From Epiperipatus broadwayi (Eukaryota; Onychophora; Udeonychophora; Euonychophora; Peripatidae): a DNA stretch of 64,000 nt. How positions within the stretch are numbered: the first letter of the stretch is position 1; every line of letters begins with the position of its first letter. A program made the translations under genes and the position numbers. The notes beneath the pieces were generated by a model. That model was given only the letters and a program-made list of their open reading frames with translations, ran no database searches and was not told the DNA's origin. The DNA is taken from contig JAQFVV010000158.1 of assembly GCA_028023455.1 (NCBI GenBank), positions 2,676,661 to 2,740,660 on the forward strand, read 5' to 3'. Shown here piece by piece: positions 26,484 through 39,880 of the stretch.

Positions 26484-28111
26484 TGTACCAAAACATTTTG
26501 CTACGCTCTTAAATTTTACGAGATTGCAACGTACGGTGGCCATTCAAGGGCATGCACCACTAAACATTTCTGCCTAGACCGTATTATAAACATATTTTTT
26601 TTATAATAACGGTTAATTTATTTATGAACGGCAATCACCAATTGCAAACCTTAAAATTATTTTCTTTTTAATGGACCAAAAGACTACAAAATGAAAGATA
26701 AGAATTAATTATAATAACTAAAAAAGAAACAAAACAGATAGATGCTTAAATATTGTTGAAATATTTATTAACCTTTATTCTATTTGTTGGTATTCCCTTC
26801 ACTCGCATTTGTCAAATCAAACCCTCCCGATCCTTTTTCTTTCTAATTAAGATTTAGCATGTATCTTTCTCGAAGGATCATGCACCGTCACTTTACCAAT
26901 TATACAATATTTCATCAAATATCATGGTATATATCTATGAGTAAACTCAAGGGTGACTTACTATAAGAGTACGTTTGTTAAAAATAAACGCACTCAAACC
27001 TTCTCTTTCTAATGTTAAATCTTTTACTTGTCCTTAGATCGAGTATACAATTTTTCTTATCCCTATCTATACATTATAAGAACAACAATCATAGAAACTA
27101 AAGGTAAGTTTAATTAATAGGCTGTAACAAAAAATTTAAATAATAAAAAAAACAATATAATGTGGGTTAATTTAAATTAGTAAGTACATCTACTTAAAGA
27201 CTATATCCCTCCCTTTCTATTGTTGAAACTTTGAGATATTTGAAGTGAAGGCTTTTCTTTCTTTTTTTTTTTTTAAATCTATTACGCAAATGTCTCTTGA
27301 AATTACAACAAAAAAAAGTCTATTTACCCTGATCGATCAGTATAGATCCTGTGTGGGTGGAATATTTCACTCTATATTCTTCGTGGTTTGTCCGTGTCTT
27401 CTTCCAGTCCTTTCTCCTCAGCTAGCTCTCTATGTCCGGCATTTACAAGGCAGTTCCAGGTGGCAATAGCAAGAGGTTCCCAAAAGGAAAAGTTCTGTTA
27501 GCTCTAGCCGTTCAACATTTTCTCCTTGTGCTTTTTAGGTCTTTACTATTCAACAGTCTGAGCTGAATTGAAACTTATAGATTAGATATTGACTTCAGCA
27601 GAAATCTAGTTAATTTTTAAACAAAAGGAAAGTCCGTAATTATAGTTTTTTCTTCCAAAGTCTCAGTTCACACCTTTAATATTCTCTTCTTTTATTTCAT
27701 ATTTTATTTTAGAATTCCAAAGAAACATTCCAATTGATCAGCGTAATAGATAGCACAAAAATACCTTCACTGTCAAAGTCCCAACAATAGAACTAATTGC
27801 TTTCTCTTACTTTCTATCTTTAAGAATTTTTTTTTTTAAAGACTAAACAAAAAACAAACTTTTATCAATAAGCAAGATCTTGATCTAATTTATTTTAACT
27901 TCTTAAATCCCCATTTTAAAACTAAGTGTTAATTTTTTTTTTTTTTTAAATTATGTATTATAAAACGATATTTATATTTTAACAAAATATATATGTGCGT
28001 GTTTATTTATTTCTAATAAAATAAGTTTATTACAATGTATATATTTTATTTTTACAAAATATGTGTGTATATATATGTATGATTATGAGCTGGCAGAAAA
28101 ATACCAGCTCA
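26484..28111 (-). repeat. 5' LTR (right copy)
   Basis: 1628-bp partner of the left LTR with the same terminal sequences and the same TGAGCTGG/CCAGCTCA hairpin at its outer end. If the element transcribed, its promoter would lie here reading leftward. No clear TATA box could be singled out in the AT-rich sequence. Confidence 0.85.
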
Positions 28112-28115
28112 ATAT

Positions 28116-28967
28116 AATGCCTAATTATTAGAAATATAAGCAGTTACAAATGTTTAATGATAATATTCTGGTTTGTTCTAAATGATTAAAAAAGACCTTA
28201 TTAGGTAAATTAATAAGTAGTAATAATTTTTAAACAGTTTAACTATGAAGCTAAAAATCTTACAAATATATATATACATTATCGTCCTGTTTGCTTCAAT
28301 CCTGATATGACTTTAATAAAACAGTTTTAAAATTTAATAATAAACTAAGATATTCCATTAAATTTTAACAACTTCTTGCATGATATAATTGATAATACAA
28401 TTGATATATGTCAAAAATTTTGGAACACTAATAATTTAAATATGGCCTGAAGCTTATATACAAGTTGTCCATGGGAATTAGGTACATGTACAATCCCTGA
28501 GATTCCTATTGCAGAGTAAATAAATTTTCAATCTTTACAAATTAATCAATACTTAATCAATTTTCAATACTTAACGATTGAAAATTTATTTACACTACAA
28601 TAAATAATATAAATATTAAATACTAAAATTAGGATATAGAGGAATTGGTTATATTACATATAAGAATGAACCTCAGCAGAAACAAATACAAATGCAGTTT
28701 TCATGAATTAAAAAACAACAACATTTACTTCTCAATTCTTCTTAAAATTGTAAGTATTTATGCTAGCGTCATCAAAACTAAATAAGGAAATTTGTTATGC
28801 GATACAAACCTATATTTGCTATTACATGATATTACAGTATAATATAAATTATTTATTTTGTTACACTACAGTTTCAAATGTAAATCATTCAGCTTTAGCG
28901 TATTTACTTCTATGTATGTAGTTGCTTCTCTTGCAGTTCAATTCTGTAGATTTAGCGAGCATCTTCT
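28116..28967. other. AT-rich spacer between LTR element and LINE fragment
   Basis: No coding or repeat structure was recognised. A short inverted pair, 'gattgaaaatttattta' and similar, near 28520-28590 is minor. Confidence 0.45.
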
Positions 28968-29465
28968 TTATTTGAAGTTTCTCCAAGTGGCATTTACCAA
29001 ATAGTCTGGAGCTATTAAATTATCTGTTTGTTTGATTTTCTTTAGTTCCTGTGGATCTATCAATTTCCCAAAAGTGATTTTACTTTGTATGCACCATAAT
29101 GCAAAGTGCATGAAGACTGTAAACCTTATTTCTGCATATATGCCTTGTTTGATGCACCACTTAATGGGTATAAATTGCCCAAATGGGTTGTTTATCCATC
29201 TTGTGAGGAGTGTTCTATGGTAATTTAATTTATTACATATTATAAATATGTAATGGATGGACTCCTCTTCCCTGCCGCCCATCTGGCACATAGGGTCTAT
29301 CTTCTTTATATTTCTTCGACGTCCCATGCAGGCATTCATGGGAAGGGAGTCCAGGTTATATTTGATTATAAAGTCTTGGTACTTTGGTTCGGTGAAACAA
29401 TAACGAGATTTATATATCAGTTGAGGATTATCATTTGAAAATGAAATAATCTTGGCGTGACTTTA
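28968..29465 (-). pseudogene. LINE reverse transcriptase C-terminal fragment (zinc-finger RVT tail)
   Basis: An open frame of about 165 codons on the minus strand without a proper start; a stop bounds it upstream at about 29468. It contains 'GRRRNIKKIDPMCQMGGREE' followed by 'ESIHYIFIICNKLNYHR' and, further on, Trp-rich 'RWINNPF' and 'IKWCIKQGIYAE'. The order C-x-x-C/G, glutamates, H-x(4-5)-C and a Trp-containing helix is that of the C-terminal zinc-binding segment of non-LTR reverse transcriptases (established family pattern). The first Cys pair is partly lost (CQMGG). No reverse transcriptase core is found upstream, so this is a 5'-truncated relic. Confidence 0.55.
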
Positions 29466-29468
29466 ATT

Positions 29469-31655
29469 TCAAAGTTCTTATTGATAATAAGAATGAAAAA
29501 CTTTGGGTTTAAAACCAAATTGGAGATTACAATACTTGATCAATGATGGTTGCAGTTTCCATCCCTCTAAGTATTTATAATTAAAACAAACTCTGCATTT
29601 GCATTATTTAGATGCATTACTGATAGGAAATGACCGAAAGCACATAAAAATATCCAATTTTTGCTATGAATAATTGCAACAAAATTAAACATATATATTA
29701 AAAAAGGATAAAGGTTAATTTCTATTTCAGTTGACAAATGAAAAACAAAGGGATAAATGAAAAAGAATATTTGCATTTTGCATGATAAGTGTATAATGAA
29801 TTTTGAAAATAAAAAATCAGATGTGATAAGACTCTCAATTAACAAGTCATATATATATATTTCGATCAACGAAGTGGGAGCGCCCACCCTACAAAGGCGC
29901 TCTAGGCATTTGAGTAGAAAAATTTTAAAGTGGGATCGCGTGTAGGATTCCTTATTTAATATTTAGATCGTTGCATTATCACTAGCTCAGTGGAGGGAGA
30001 TAATAAAATATATAACTTAGATATAAATATAAAAAAATAATAAAAGCACTGAGAAATTAACACAGAAAAATATTTTTTCGCCTATAAAATCATTCTAAAT
30101 TGAGGAATAAGTTTAACATTTAGATTTTTATCTTAATTTTTAATTTTACATTTAAAATAGTTGTATAATGTTTAATATTTTATTTAGAGGGTCGGGTATG
30201 AATAGGCTACATAGATCTGCATTTGAAAAGACAATATTCTTCCCTTATTTAACCCAGGCTAAAAGTTCAAAGTCAAACTGCCCAATCATCCGATACATTT
30301 ATGTATTCAATGTAGCATGAAAATACAACGGACTAAATAGACTATACTGTCAGGAATGCACAGTATAGGAGCGACATTGTTGTCTCCACCACCAGGAATG
30401 TACTTCTGATGGAGTAGAACAATAAACATAAAACTCCATAGGAATGGTTGTCTTCGTCTTACTATCCAATTCCATAGGCAACAGAGGGTGTGGGGTATAT
30501 GTAATCCTGGTGGGGATCTCCTGCTACATTTACTACCTACACAAATATATCGAAACCATTGACAATTCAACCATGAAACAAATAACCTAAGATTACCCTC
30601 CCTTAATATAACCTTACAAAACTATATGGTCGTTCACGCCCGACTTAAATTTATCATTTAGATATGTTCGCACAGATAACTTTTATACAATTTGTTTTAA
30701 AATGTTAAGTATAGATCGGCTGACAGATTACGGTAAAACATCAAATTAAACACAATGATCAAAATACAAAATCATCGATAAGTCAATTGAAAAGGGAATA
30801 CACAAAACCATGCACTCACCATAAGGTGCCTGCATTAACATCATTGACCTATACATTCTAATCGACTGTGAAAATCTCAACATCATCAACCCTAACGAAT
30901 TATGCAATGTCTATACCCAACTTTAAATTTTATGCATTTAAAATTTAAACAATAAATAATTTATACAATTAAAATGAATGGAAATGATTTTTTATCAATA
31001 ACAAACATATAAAATTAAACATCAATTGATTTTAAACTTAAAGATCAGATAGAAATTCCATTTTAACATTTAAATTGCTTGACGAAAGTTCTTAATTATT
31101 TAAAATTTTTTAAGTTCATTGTTAATAGCTTACGGAAGAAGAGTCCAGGTTCTTGTTTTTAGGAGTCCTTGTTTGAAACGGCCAGATGTTCCGGAGGTAG
31201 CATTAGTGGTTCATTTCGGTATCACAATCAGTTCATTTTTAAAATAGAGAGAGAGTGTGTGATATGTGCGCTCTATCACCACTCTCAAAAAACAGCTGGA
31301 ACTGCCCAATATCAATATTTCTCCTTTTATATTATCCACACGGATTCAAACAACAAAACGTCCCAATCCATCACTTCGTTAGGGTCCGAGCAAGGCTTGG
31401 TGCTTCCATTGGTCAAGCTAATTTCTCTTATCTAATTTCCATCTGACCCTTTAATTACATAAGACCCTTGAGGGCTAGCTTGTTTTTCAAATAATAAACA
31501 ATCATTTCCATTTATAGATTACAGGAATTAATTAATACCTGTTTTTATTTTAACTTATATTAAATATTTTAATATTTAACTCTTGTATTTTTTTATCAAA
31601 AAAAAAATACGTTCAAATACTTTTTTTTTATTTATATAAAAAAAAAAATATTTTT
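29469..31655. other. Slightly GC-richer non-coding stretch
   Basis: The segments at 29870-29945, 30180-30660 and 31130-31440 are visibly less AT-rich than their surroundings and contain several short overlapping frames on both strands. None has a recognisable domain. They may be degraded LTR or transposon sequence, but I cannot assign a family. Confidence 0.3.
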
Positions 31656-31659
31656 AAAG

Positions 31660-31806
31660 TTTAGCATCTGTGCGAATATATATATTTAACAACATTTTAA
31701 TTTTAGCGTTTAGTTTTTTTATAGATTTTTAATATATTTATTTTTATTTGCGAACTTTGTTTTTCTTTTAAATTAATGTAACGACATATTTATATATCGT
31801 TACAAT
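31660..31806. repeat. One end of a TIR element related to the one at 41154-41733
   Basis: The order 'catctgtgcga', 'atttgcgaactttg', 'aatgtaacg', ending 'cgttacaatata', repeats that of 41590-41736. The outer end can itself fold, with gtaacga...tcgttac. The opposite terminus was not found upstream, so it is a partial or rearranged copy. Confidence 0.5.
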
Positions 31807-31977
31807 ATATATATATAAAACAAATCTTGAAAAACATCATTTACAAAAACTTCCAGGTTACATACAGCAATGTCTGATGAAAAATCAATCTGATGCGGGA
31901 TATACTTTTTTATCAATGATATCTGATTTCATTATCTTCTTGGGAGACCAGTTGTGATCATATCAAACATGGCAAAT

Positions 31978-32135
31978 CAATTTGGCATTGAAGTTTGAAT
32001 GTAAACTTTATCTATAACTTAACTTAAGCCTTCTTTGTATCATTTAACTTAAGCCTTCTTTGTTAATTAGCATTAAACTGATACAAAAGCTTTAATTAAT
32101 GCTAAAATTCTCATTCAAACTTCAATGCCAAATTG
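31978..32135. repeat. 158-bp inverted-repeat element
   Basis: Perfect 24-bp inverted repeats, 'caatttggcattgaagtttg' plus aatg, occur at 31978-32001 and 32112-32135. The interior holds a short tandem repeat ('taacttaagccttctttgt' twice) and a second inverted pair, 'ttaattagcatt'/'aattaatgct'. It looks like a small foldback or MITE. Confidence 0.6.
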
Positions 32136-33358
32136 AAAGTTGCTAGATATATTTATGTAGCATTTAAATAATTAATATTGATAAATTAAAGTTTATTGGA
32201 AAGCAAGATTATTTTAAAATGACTTTGATTATAAACTCTGACTTGAAGAACAACAAAAATGTAATCACATGTCAACCCTGTAATTCTCTTACTACTCTAT
32301 ACATGTGAAAAATGTAATGAATGTGAACTAAAATATAAAGCCTTTGAATTTAATTATAATGCAATATGTTTTAAATGTAAATTATATTTAAAACTACACT
32401 TTAACATTTTTTGAAATTAGTTCAAAAATATTAGCTATTTATTATGACATGTGCTGACAAATTATCCAATATTCATTATATATTTTAACTATTTAACAGA
32501 TGAATAAAATAAAAGTTCGCATTTATAAAAAATAATGTTACTTTGCCAAATACCATATACTCTTCTTAGAAACAAAAAAATTCTTGAATCATTTCTTATA
32601 AACAATCAAAATGTAATAATTAGATTAAATATTTTGAATTCATAAAAGTTCCCATTCAAGTAGTTACTATTAACTGTCAAGGAGAACAGGCAAGACTGAT
32701 TAATTACAGAAAACTGACTTATATGCATCAGACAGAAAATACTATCTCCATCATTTTTTATGTTTAAGACAATATAGAAATGAAACAGTTATGAAGTAGA
32801 AAAGTAATGTATATTCCAAAATTATATATATTAAGTGAAAGACAAACCAAAATTTGAGTCTTCCTAAATGTTAATTATTAAAAAAATTCAATTTTTCTGT
32901 TAATACTAGAAAATTTTTCACAAAATTAATTGACATACTTTGAGTGTGCAATAATCTCGAAAAATATTAATCACAAGCCACTGTTTATTTATAAAATAAT
33001 AATGTATATTGATCACACACACACAAAGGTAGTAATCTATCTGCTAATTTGTCACTAGAACTCAAAAGTTCCAAAAGGTGTTGAAAATATGCTACCTCAT
33101 ATAAATGTAACTTGGTACAGCATTTTCATGTCTGATTAAATTCATTACAAGTGGGAATTCTAAATAGCTTGAGTTTTTGCCTACCAGGAATTCATTGTTA
33201 AAACTGAACAATAGGTATCCAGTTATTCATAACTGAAAGACAACATAATTTAATAACAACTGATTCTACTAATCTTCATCAAACCATGGAGAAGCCTTTG
33301 TCCTACACAGTTATTTAAGGTCTTATTTATTTTAATATATACAAAATATTTGAAATGC
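32136..33358. other. AT-rich intergenic DNA
   Basis: No gene, long repeat or RNA motif was recognised. Confidence 0.45.
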
Positions 33359-33452
33359 CCTATAGCTATATTATTTCAACCACACTTCTTTAAATAAAGA
33401 AAACCTGAATTTTTGCAGTGGGGGTATATGGTTGAAATAGTATAGCTATAGG
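33359..33452. repeat. Short inverted repeat next to mariner remnant
   Basis: 22-bp arms 'cctatagctatattatttca' plus ac (33359-33380) and its complement (33431-33452), with one mismatch, separated by 50 bp. It directly borders the transposase C-terminus but does not look like a mariner terminal repeat. Confidence 0.5.
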
Positions 33453-33459
33453 ATATTTT

Positions 33460-34500
33460 ATATAGTTCAATGCTTTCAAAGAAGTCCCCTTGTGCATCTA
33501 TAGAAGGAAATGGTGTTCCCATTTCTGGAAGCACATCTGGGACTCATTTTCAAGAATACAGTTGGGCATCTGTCTCACATTCTATTGAAATATCAGTCAT
33601 AATAAAAAATATTTGTCTTTTCAGCATTTTTAATTTTGGAAATAACCAACAATCACAGTGAGCTATGTCAAGTAAATAAGCAGAATCGTCTAGTTGTGTA
33701 ATTGATTTTTTTTGGCCAAAAGTCTATCATAATGAGCACACTTGTCATGATGAATGATGTACTTGTCAGGCCACAATTCAGATTTTTTTCTTTGAATAGA
33801 ATTTCATAAACTCAGAAGTACTTTTAAATAACATTGTTAGTTGATTGTTTGTCCCTGTTCAATAAATTCTTGGTGGACTATTTCCTTATGATCAAAAAAA
33901 CACACCAGCAAAATCTTAAACTATGAGCATGACATGCATGCCTTTTTAGGGTGTGGTGAATCTGGGAAATTCCACTACATAATCCCATGTTTTGTTTCTG
34001 GCCATGCTGGAAGCATCAAGTTTCATCACCCATAATTACACTCGAAAGCAGAAGCATATCTGAAGAAAAACCAGTTGCAACCTCAATCCAACACTCTTTC
34101 TATTCAATCATCAAAATCCAAAAGGTATTAATTTCACAGAAATCTTTTTCATGCCCAAATCTTTTTTAAAACTTTCTGTTTCTCAATTAATTGGCAATTC
34201 TTCAGCTATCAATCTCATACTTAATTATCTGTCAGACTGTATTGAATCTTATATTATTAATATTAACTTCAGTCATTGTGACTTTGACTGCCTGCTTGTG
34301 GGATCATCCATCACTCACATTTTCTTGCCTATCTTTGAATCTCTTATGCCATTCAAACACACTCAATTTCTTCACAGCATCTTTATCATATGCTATGTGC
34401 AAGAGGTGTAACATTTCAGTACCATATTCTCCAATTTTCATAGAAAATTTGATATGTTGCTCGAAATTTCAATCATCCATTTTTGCGCCCAAGCGCATTC
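33460..34500 (-). pseudogene. Mariner-type transposase remnant
   Basis: Minus-strand fragments in several frames follow the order of a mariner transposase (family knowledge). Near 34340-34310 is 'SVFEWHKRFKDRQENVSDG', the N-terminal helix-turn-helix signature (FxWHxRFKxGRxSVxDxxRxGRP) with 'IKFSMKIGEYGTEM' just before it. A 'VMKLDASSM' segment near 34010 sits where GDE(S/T)W is expected. Then come 'FFDHKEIVHQEFIEQGQTIN' (about 33900-33840) and 'KYIIHHDKCAHYDRLLAKKN' (about 33765-33705), equal to the 'HDNAxxH' catalytic Asp block. 'GDFFES' near 33480 corresponds to the C-terminal GDYFEG. Multiple stops and frameshifts make it non-functional. Terminal repeats were not identified. Confidence 0.8.
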
Positions 34501-37500
34501 ATGGATAATTATTTTCATCTCAACAGCTAACTAACAACTAGCTCTATCCACTTAAAATTCACATGTATTAGCTTAAACATGTTCAAACACGACAAATTGT
34601 GTGATTTTGATACAATTAGATCATAGGTGACATCACATGGGCCATTCTGGGAATTAAATTGTCACACCTCTTACATATAATTTGATTTACAATTGTCAAA
34701 CTTTCTGCCCTCATAAATTATTCTCTTCAGATAAATACATTGATAATTATTATTAATCATTTATTAAGTTAAAAATTATCACCATTTCTAGCCCAGATAT
34801 AAATTTTAAATCTTAGTTAAAAGGCAGGCAATAATTCAACTTTATTTCTCTTTTTCCATGCATATCTTTTTTAAATGTATTTTAAACTTCCATTCCACAA
34901 TACACATACTAATAAATGATTAGTAGAAATTATCAATTTATTTGTTTGAAGTTATATTTATTTGAAGAGAATAGGGACAAAGTTTTAAATACAGAAAGAT
35001 TAAATCAATGTAATAATTTGGTATAGATAAATACTGAACCTATGGTAAAACGTGTATAAAAGATTGTGACCCGAGTCAAATGAAAAATGCTGGTTCAACA
35101 TAAAATGCATTTTAGTAGTCATTTATCTTTTTCAAATTATCTTTATTCATATATTTCAATAACTGTGGAGTGGGAATTTTTAGTATATTTATTATATATA
35201 CACATACACAAATGTTGACAGTATATGAGAAAAAAATAGATCTACAAAGTTTGAAATCACAGCAAACACAACAGCCTCTGAGTAAATTAATAGTAAAATT
35301 AATGACTTATCAATTAGTTCTTTTAAGCCTTTGTTAAATTTTATTTTATATAGTATAGGGATCCTTATCGCAATGCAGATCAACTCAATAAATTTAAATG
35401 GAAAAATGTTAAAATCTCAGTTATTATTTGAAAACTGGTGAACTTGGAAGAAAAGTCACAATTACAATTAAATTCAAATCCATATTAATTTAAAGCTGAA
35501 TAATGAAATTCATTTAAATGTCAACTTAAATTTTAATGTTTAAATGATTTTCTTTAATAAAAGAAATAATTTAAACATTATCATGACAATGGTTGTCAAA
35601 TTAATTTTATAAAATACAAAGATAACTATTAATGAATTATCAGATAACAAAAATTATTCTATGTAGTTTATTTAAATAAAATCTTTTTTTTCTTTTTAAC
35701 AAAAAAAAAATAGTTTTACAGTTCTCCCTCTTGCTCTTTTTAGATTAAATAATATTATAAAATCAACTAGTCTAGACAGAATCTACTAGAAACAAGTACA
35801 ATATATCAATTTCTAATATGCTTTTCTCCAACTTGGATTACAATAATAATAAAAAGTCAAGCGATCAATCCATATTCCTATTACAAACAAACAATTCATC
35901 AAAGATAGAATAGTGCTAACATCTTTAAATACGTAATGTTTAAAATTACATATTAATTATTAACATAATTTTTTTAAAAAGACACTTCAATCAAAAAATA
36001 GATTCACTACAGTTTTTAAATCCTTTTGCCATTAAAAAAAGTATTAATAATAATCAAATGGTTAATTGCTTCCGAAGTTCATATAAAGTTCAAGATCTTG
36101 AATGTCAAGATCCAGCACTGTACCGCTGCTGTGCTAAATTATGCATAATAGTTTTTCTATTATTATGCATAGATTGTAATTATATGATTGATGGTTTACA
36201 TTGCACATAGATACATAAGTCAGAAGGTGAGAAATTCTATTTCTACAAAGATAGTAATTTTGAATTGAATTTAACCTAATACAAATCATAGGATCCTCAA
36301 TAATCACTAAGTAGATGAAATCCAGCTGAAATCATTATTAAGATTTTTTTAAAAGTTGGTAATCTCATATAAAGGCCATTTCATATACCATGATTTTTTG
36401 GTTATTTGAAGGGTTTCTTGTGACAAAGTTATATAAAAAAAAAACTATATTTATTGTTAAAGTAAGTAACACATATTCAGTAATTTTTTATATATTTTTT
36501 ATGAAGTTATTAAAGAATGTGAATACATTGTAAAAAATTGAACCTGGAAATATTTAATTTTTTAAAAATGAGTATAATTTTAAGAGTAGAATATATGTAT
36601 ATCCAAGAGCTAAAAAAAAAAAAAAAAGAAGGTATTACTAAAGTATTTGCATTAAAATCCTAAATAGTTGCCAGCCAGATTTCCGAAAAATGTGTTCCTA
36701 GAAATTATTTTAAATCTAATCTTTGAAGATTAATACAATAAATTAGGCTATAAGCTAACATCACATCTATATTAATAAGATAGAGTATATTTTCAATGAA
36801 GTTTTTACAAAGAATCACATCCAATTTATAAGATGCTTCTAGGCTGTTTAGATGGAAAAATAATCTATCTTCATATGATTAACAATAAAGCTCTATTTTT
36901 TGAAAAAGACTTTCAAACTTTTCATATCTTATGAATAAATTTTTCTATTTCTGAAGGCAAAGCTATGTCATTACCAAAGATGAATTCTTACAAGCATTTC
37001 ATCAAGATCATTGATCAAATGAAGGATTTGAGACAACTGAACCAAGAAAACATATTATACTTGATTATATCACTGTATTTTTTGCAATATATATATATCT
37101 CTCATGTAAAAAATATTATACTTTAATGAATATTCTTGACTTTTGAAGCCATTCTTTCTTATAATTTAATGTCTTAATTCTATAAAAGTAAATAATTTCC
37201 CTCTATCATGTAAAAAAGTATTGCATTAGTATAATTGCTACAAAAATGGGTTCTTAATATAATTTCAGTAAAAATTTAGGAACTTATAAAACAACAACAA
37301 TAATAATAATGCAACAAAAAATTCATTTTAAATTGTGTATCCAATTTCCTTTATGAAAAAAAATATATTTAACAACAGATATCTCTTTAAGATCTTTTTT
37401 TTCCCTCTTGACATTATCAGATAAAGAAGAAAAAAAAGTTTATTCAGTCAGAAAACCTAAACTTAAGGCTGGTTATTCGACCTTTTGGATTATTGGTTAT

Positions 37501-39562
37501 TTAGTATAGGAAAATGATGGCAGGGTAGCTTGACAACAAGCAAAAATTCCTATTTCAATTATCAAAAAAAAGAAAGAAAGAAAAGATTTAGTTTGATTTT
37601 GAAATTGCAGTGCTGTCATATCCATGAAACAGCACCAGCAACTAATATACACTCAGGTAATAAAAAATGACAGTAGCATCATTGCAGTTGTCAATGAAAG
37701 ACACAATTGAGACTAATAATCATAAAATTAGAATATGGAAATTCAATAAAAAAAACAAACACACAATAAACTATTGCACTACTCAGCAATACAATTCTGC
37801 AATTACTCCTAAGCTAAACGTGTTTTTACCATCACCCCTGAGCAATTAAATATTTATTGTTAAAAATTGACAATATTTAGATTATTAAACTGATGGTTTT
37901 GAATACAATTTATATTAATTGCGATTGCAATAGAAAAATACCATTGTAAACAAATTATTTAGATGGTGAAAATAATCATATATACCTTTCTTATATTCCC
38001 TCTTTTTTTGTTATATAAATGGAAAATTATAATTAATCCCTACTTTCGACTCTGTTCCTCAATTATTTTTACAATATTTAAAAATAATACAGATTCTCAA
38101 ATTCCATGATATTCAATTAAAAATATTTTAATTAATGATGCATAATTGTCTTTATTAGATTTAAAAAAAAAAAAAAACCTATGTAACAGAAGACAACACC
38201 TGCCTAATTACAATTGAAAATATCATAAATTAAAAATAATAATAATAATAAATAGTTACATTTTTTATAGTCATTTAATTACATCTTTGGATTTAATATA
38301 AAAATGAAACAGCTATTGCACAATAAAAATTGGGATATGTAATTAGCTTAATTTATCAATCGATTATCAGACTCTCACATATATTAAACGATTCATTAAA
38401 GTTTGTGATTGAAATCTAAATTTTGAATATTAGAGTAGTAAGTCAACTAGTAATAATGGCGATCTCTTCATAGTTTTTTACTTCTTTGTTACTTTTGGGC
38501 AAATAATTTAACAAATATTAGACTAATAATATAGATTTAATCCTCTGATTACCTATTAAATTTTTTCTCCAAAACTGATATGTTCAATAATATATTAGCA
38601 GAAACCCATAAAATATTTGCAGTTCATAAGTTTGATTGTTTTAATTTAATTCAATAATATTTAAGACTAAATAAAATGTATTGATAACTTTTAAAAAATG
38701 AATTTTTATTCTTTTATTTGCAAAGATCTAACAAAATAATGCTCTTCCCAGAAAGCATGCACAAACTGGACAGGTATTACAATACTCTTTATTTCATTCA
38801 TTTTTCCTCAGGCTGAAAGTTAACTTTCTATATTTTAGTTTGTATAAGACACAAAGTGTGGAAGTGATCTTTGTTTAACTAAATACCAAATTAAAATTTA
38901 TTATATGTTAAATAATCATTAATAATTTTAAAAAAAACTTTACTAATAAGTAATAATTAAATCTTAATTTTGTTAACAATTGCTAATTTCATATCTAACG
39001 GATCTAAATTTCATATGTAGTTTAATACGCAATACTTATAATACAGTAGTTTAAATTTTGTTCATATATATATACACACACATGCACATATTTATATATT
39101 TTAACAAAAACAAATAATGAATATATAAAAAAAGTACATTTTGTTTTATATATGCAGATGCGCTCATTCAACTAATAATAATTAGAAATAAATATATTTT
39201 AAAATGAAGCATTTGATTTTGAATATATTTGAAGAAACTGAATAAATAATAAGATACTTAACATAAGTTCTGTTATTTATTTCTATAATCAATTTCATTA
39301 AATAAATAAAATGTTACATTTAAATTAAAACTTGATTTTTAAAATATTTAATTTTTTTATTATATAAAAAACAGTAGTTAGAATTTATAAAATTTAGTTA
39401 TAAATAATAGAGCATGCATTTTTGGAACAATTAAAATAGCTAGGGGCATCATTTACTATCAAATACCAAATGGATGCCCATACTGTTGAATAAACAAACA
39501 ATAATAAATATGCCAATAAACATCATATGACCACTTCCGCTTATGCTTGTGTATAACTGTTG
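34501..39562. other. Intergenic AT-rich DNA
   Basis: Only short frames and homopolymer runs are seen. A local palindrome around 'ttatgcataatagtttttctattattatgcata' lies near 36138-36170. Nothing supports a gene or a named repeat in this 5-kb stretch. Confidence 0.5.
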
Positions 39563-39880
39563 TTAAAACAGGCAAAACTCAATACATATATTGCTTGGAT
39601 TGAAAACATTAAGGTGTTTTCAGTTTAAGACTCATAGTTTTGTAGTTAAATGGAGATAAAAGGTGGTTTGCTGGAGGGTTGCATTAGATCCTAAGATCTA
39701 GATGCAGTGCTCTCAGATCCAAGGCTCCTCACTGACGAAGGCCATAAGCTAGAAACTAGTCTGGGGATATTGGATGAGTAAGCACTAGATGGGGATTTTA
39801 TGCACAAGCCTTCTGGCATCCATTGATTACTCTAGCTTGCTGTGTGTGGCAATATATATAGCGAGTTTTGCCTGTTTCAA
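39563..39880. mobile_element. 318-bp terminal-inverted-repeat element
   Basis: The left end 'ttaaaacaggcaaaactc' and the inverted right end 'ttgaaacaggcaaaactc' match at 17 of 18 positions, and similarity continues into 'atatattgc' on both sides. The interior is GC-richer than its flanks and has no ORF. A clear target duplication was not found. Probably a MITE of unassigned superfamily. Confidence 0.6.

Larger units (their letters stand above)
23610..28111 (-). mobile_element. LTR retrotransposon, Ty3/Gypsy-like, gag-only, minus orientation
   Basis: Two long direct repeats, 23610-25236 and 26484-28111, enclose a 1247-bp interior. Read on the plus strand each LTR starts TGTA(A/C)CAAAACATTTTG and ends TACCAGCTCA, so both have TG...CA ends. 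The flanks carry 'atat' (23606-23609 and 28112-28115), a possible 4-bp target duplication but weak in AT-rich DNA. The interior encodes only a broken Gag on the minus strand. No protease, reverse transcriptase or integrase is present, so the copy is non-autonomous or deleted. A purine tract (GGGAAAGGG on the minus strand, 25240-25250) next to the left LTR fits a polypurine tract and supports the minus orientation. No primer-binding site next to the right LTR is convincing. Confidence 0.85.

Noticed and set aside
29980-30000. A tRNA-like A box ('tagctcagtgg')
   Set aside because: No B box or acceptor stem follows, and the downstream sequence is plain AT-rich DNA.
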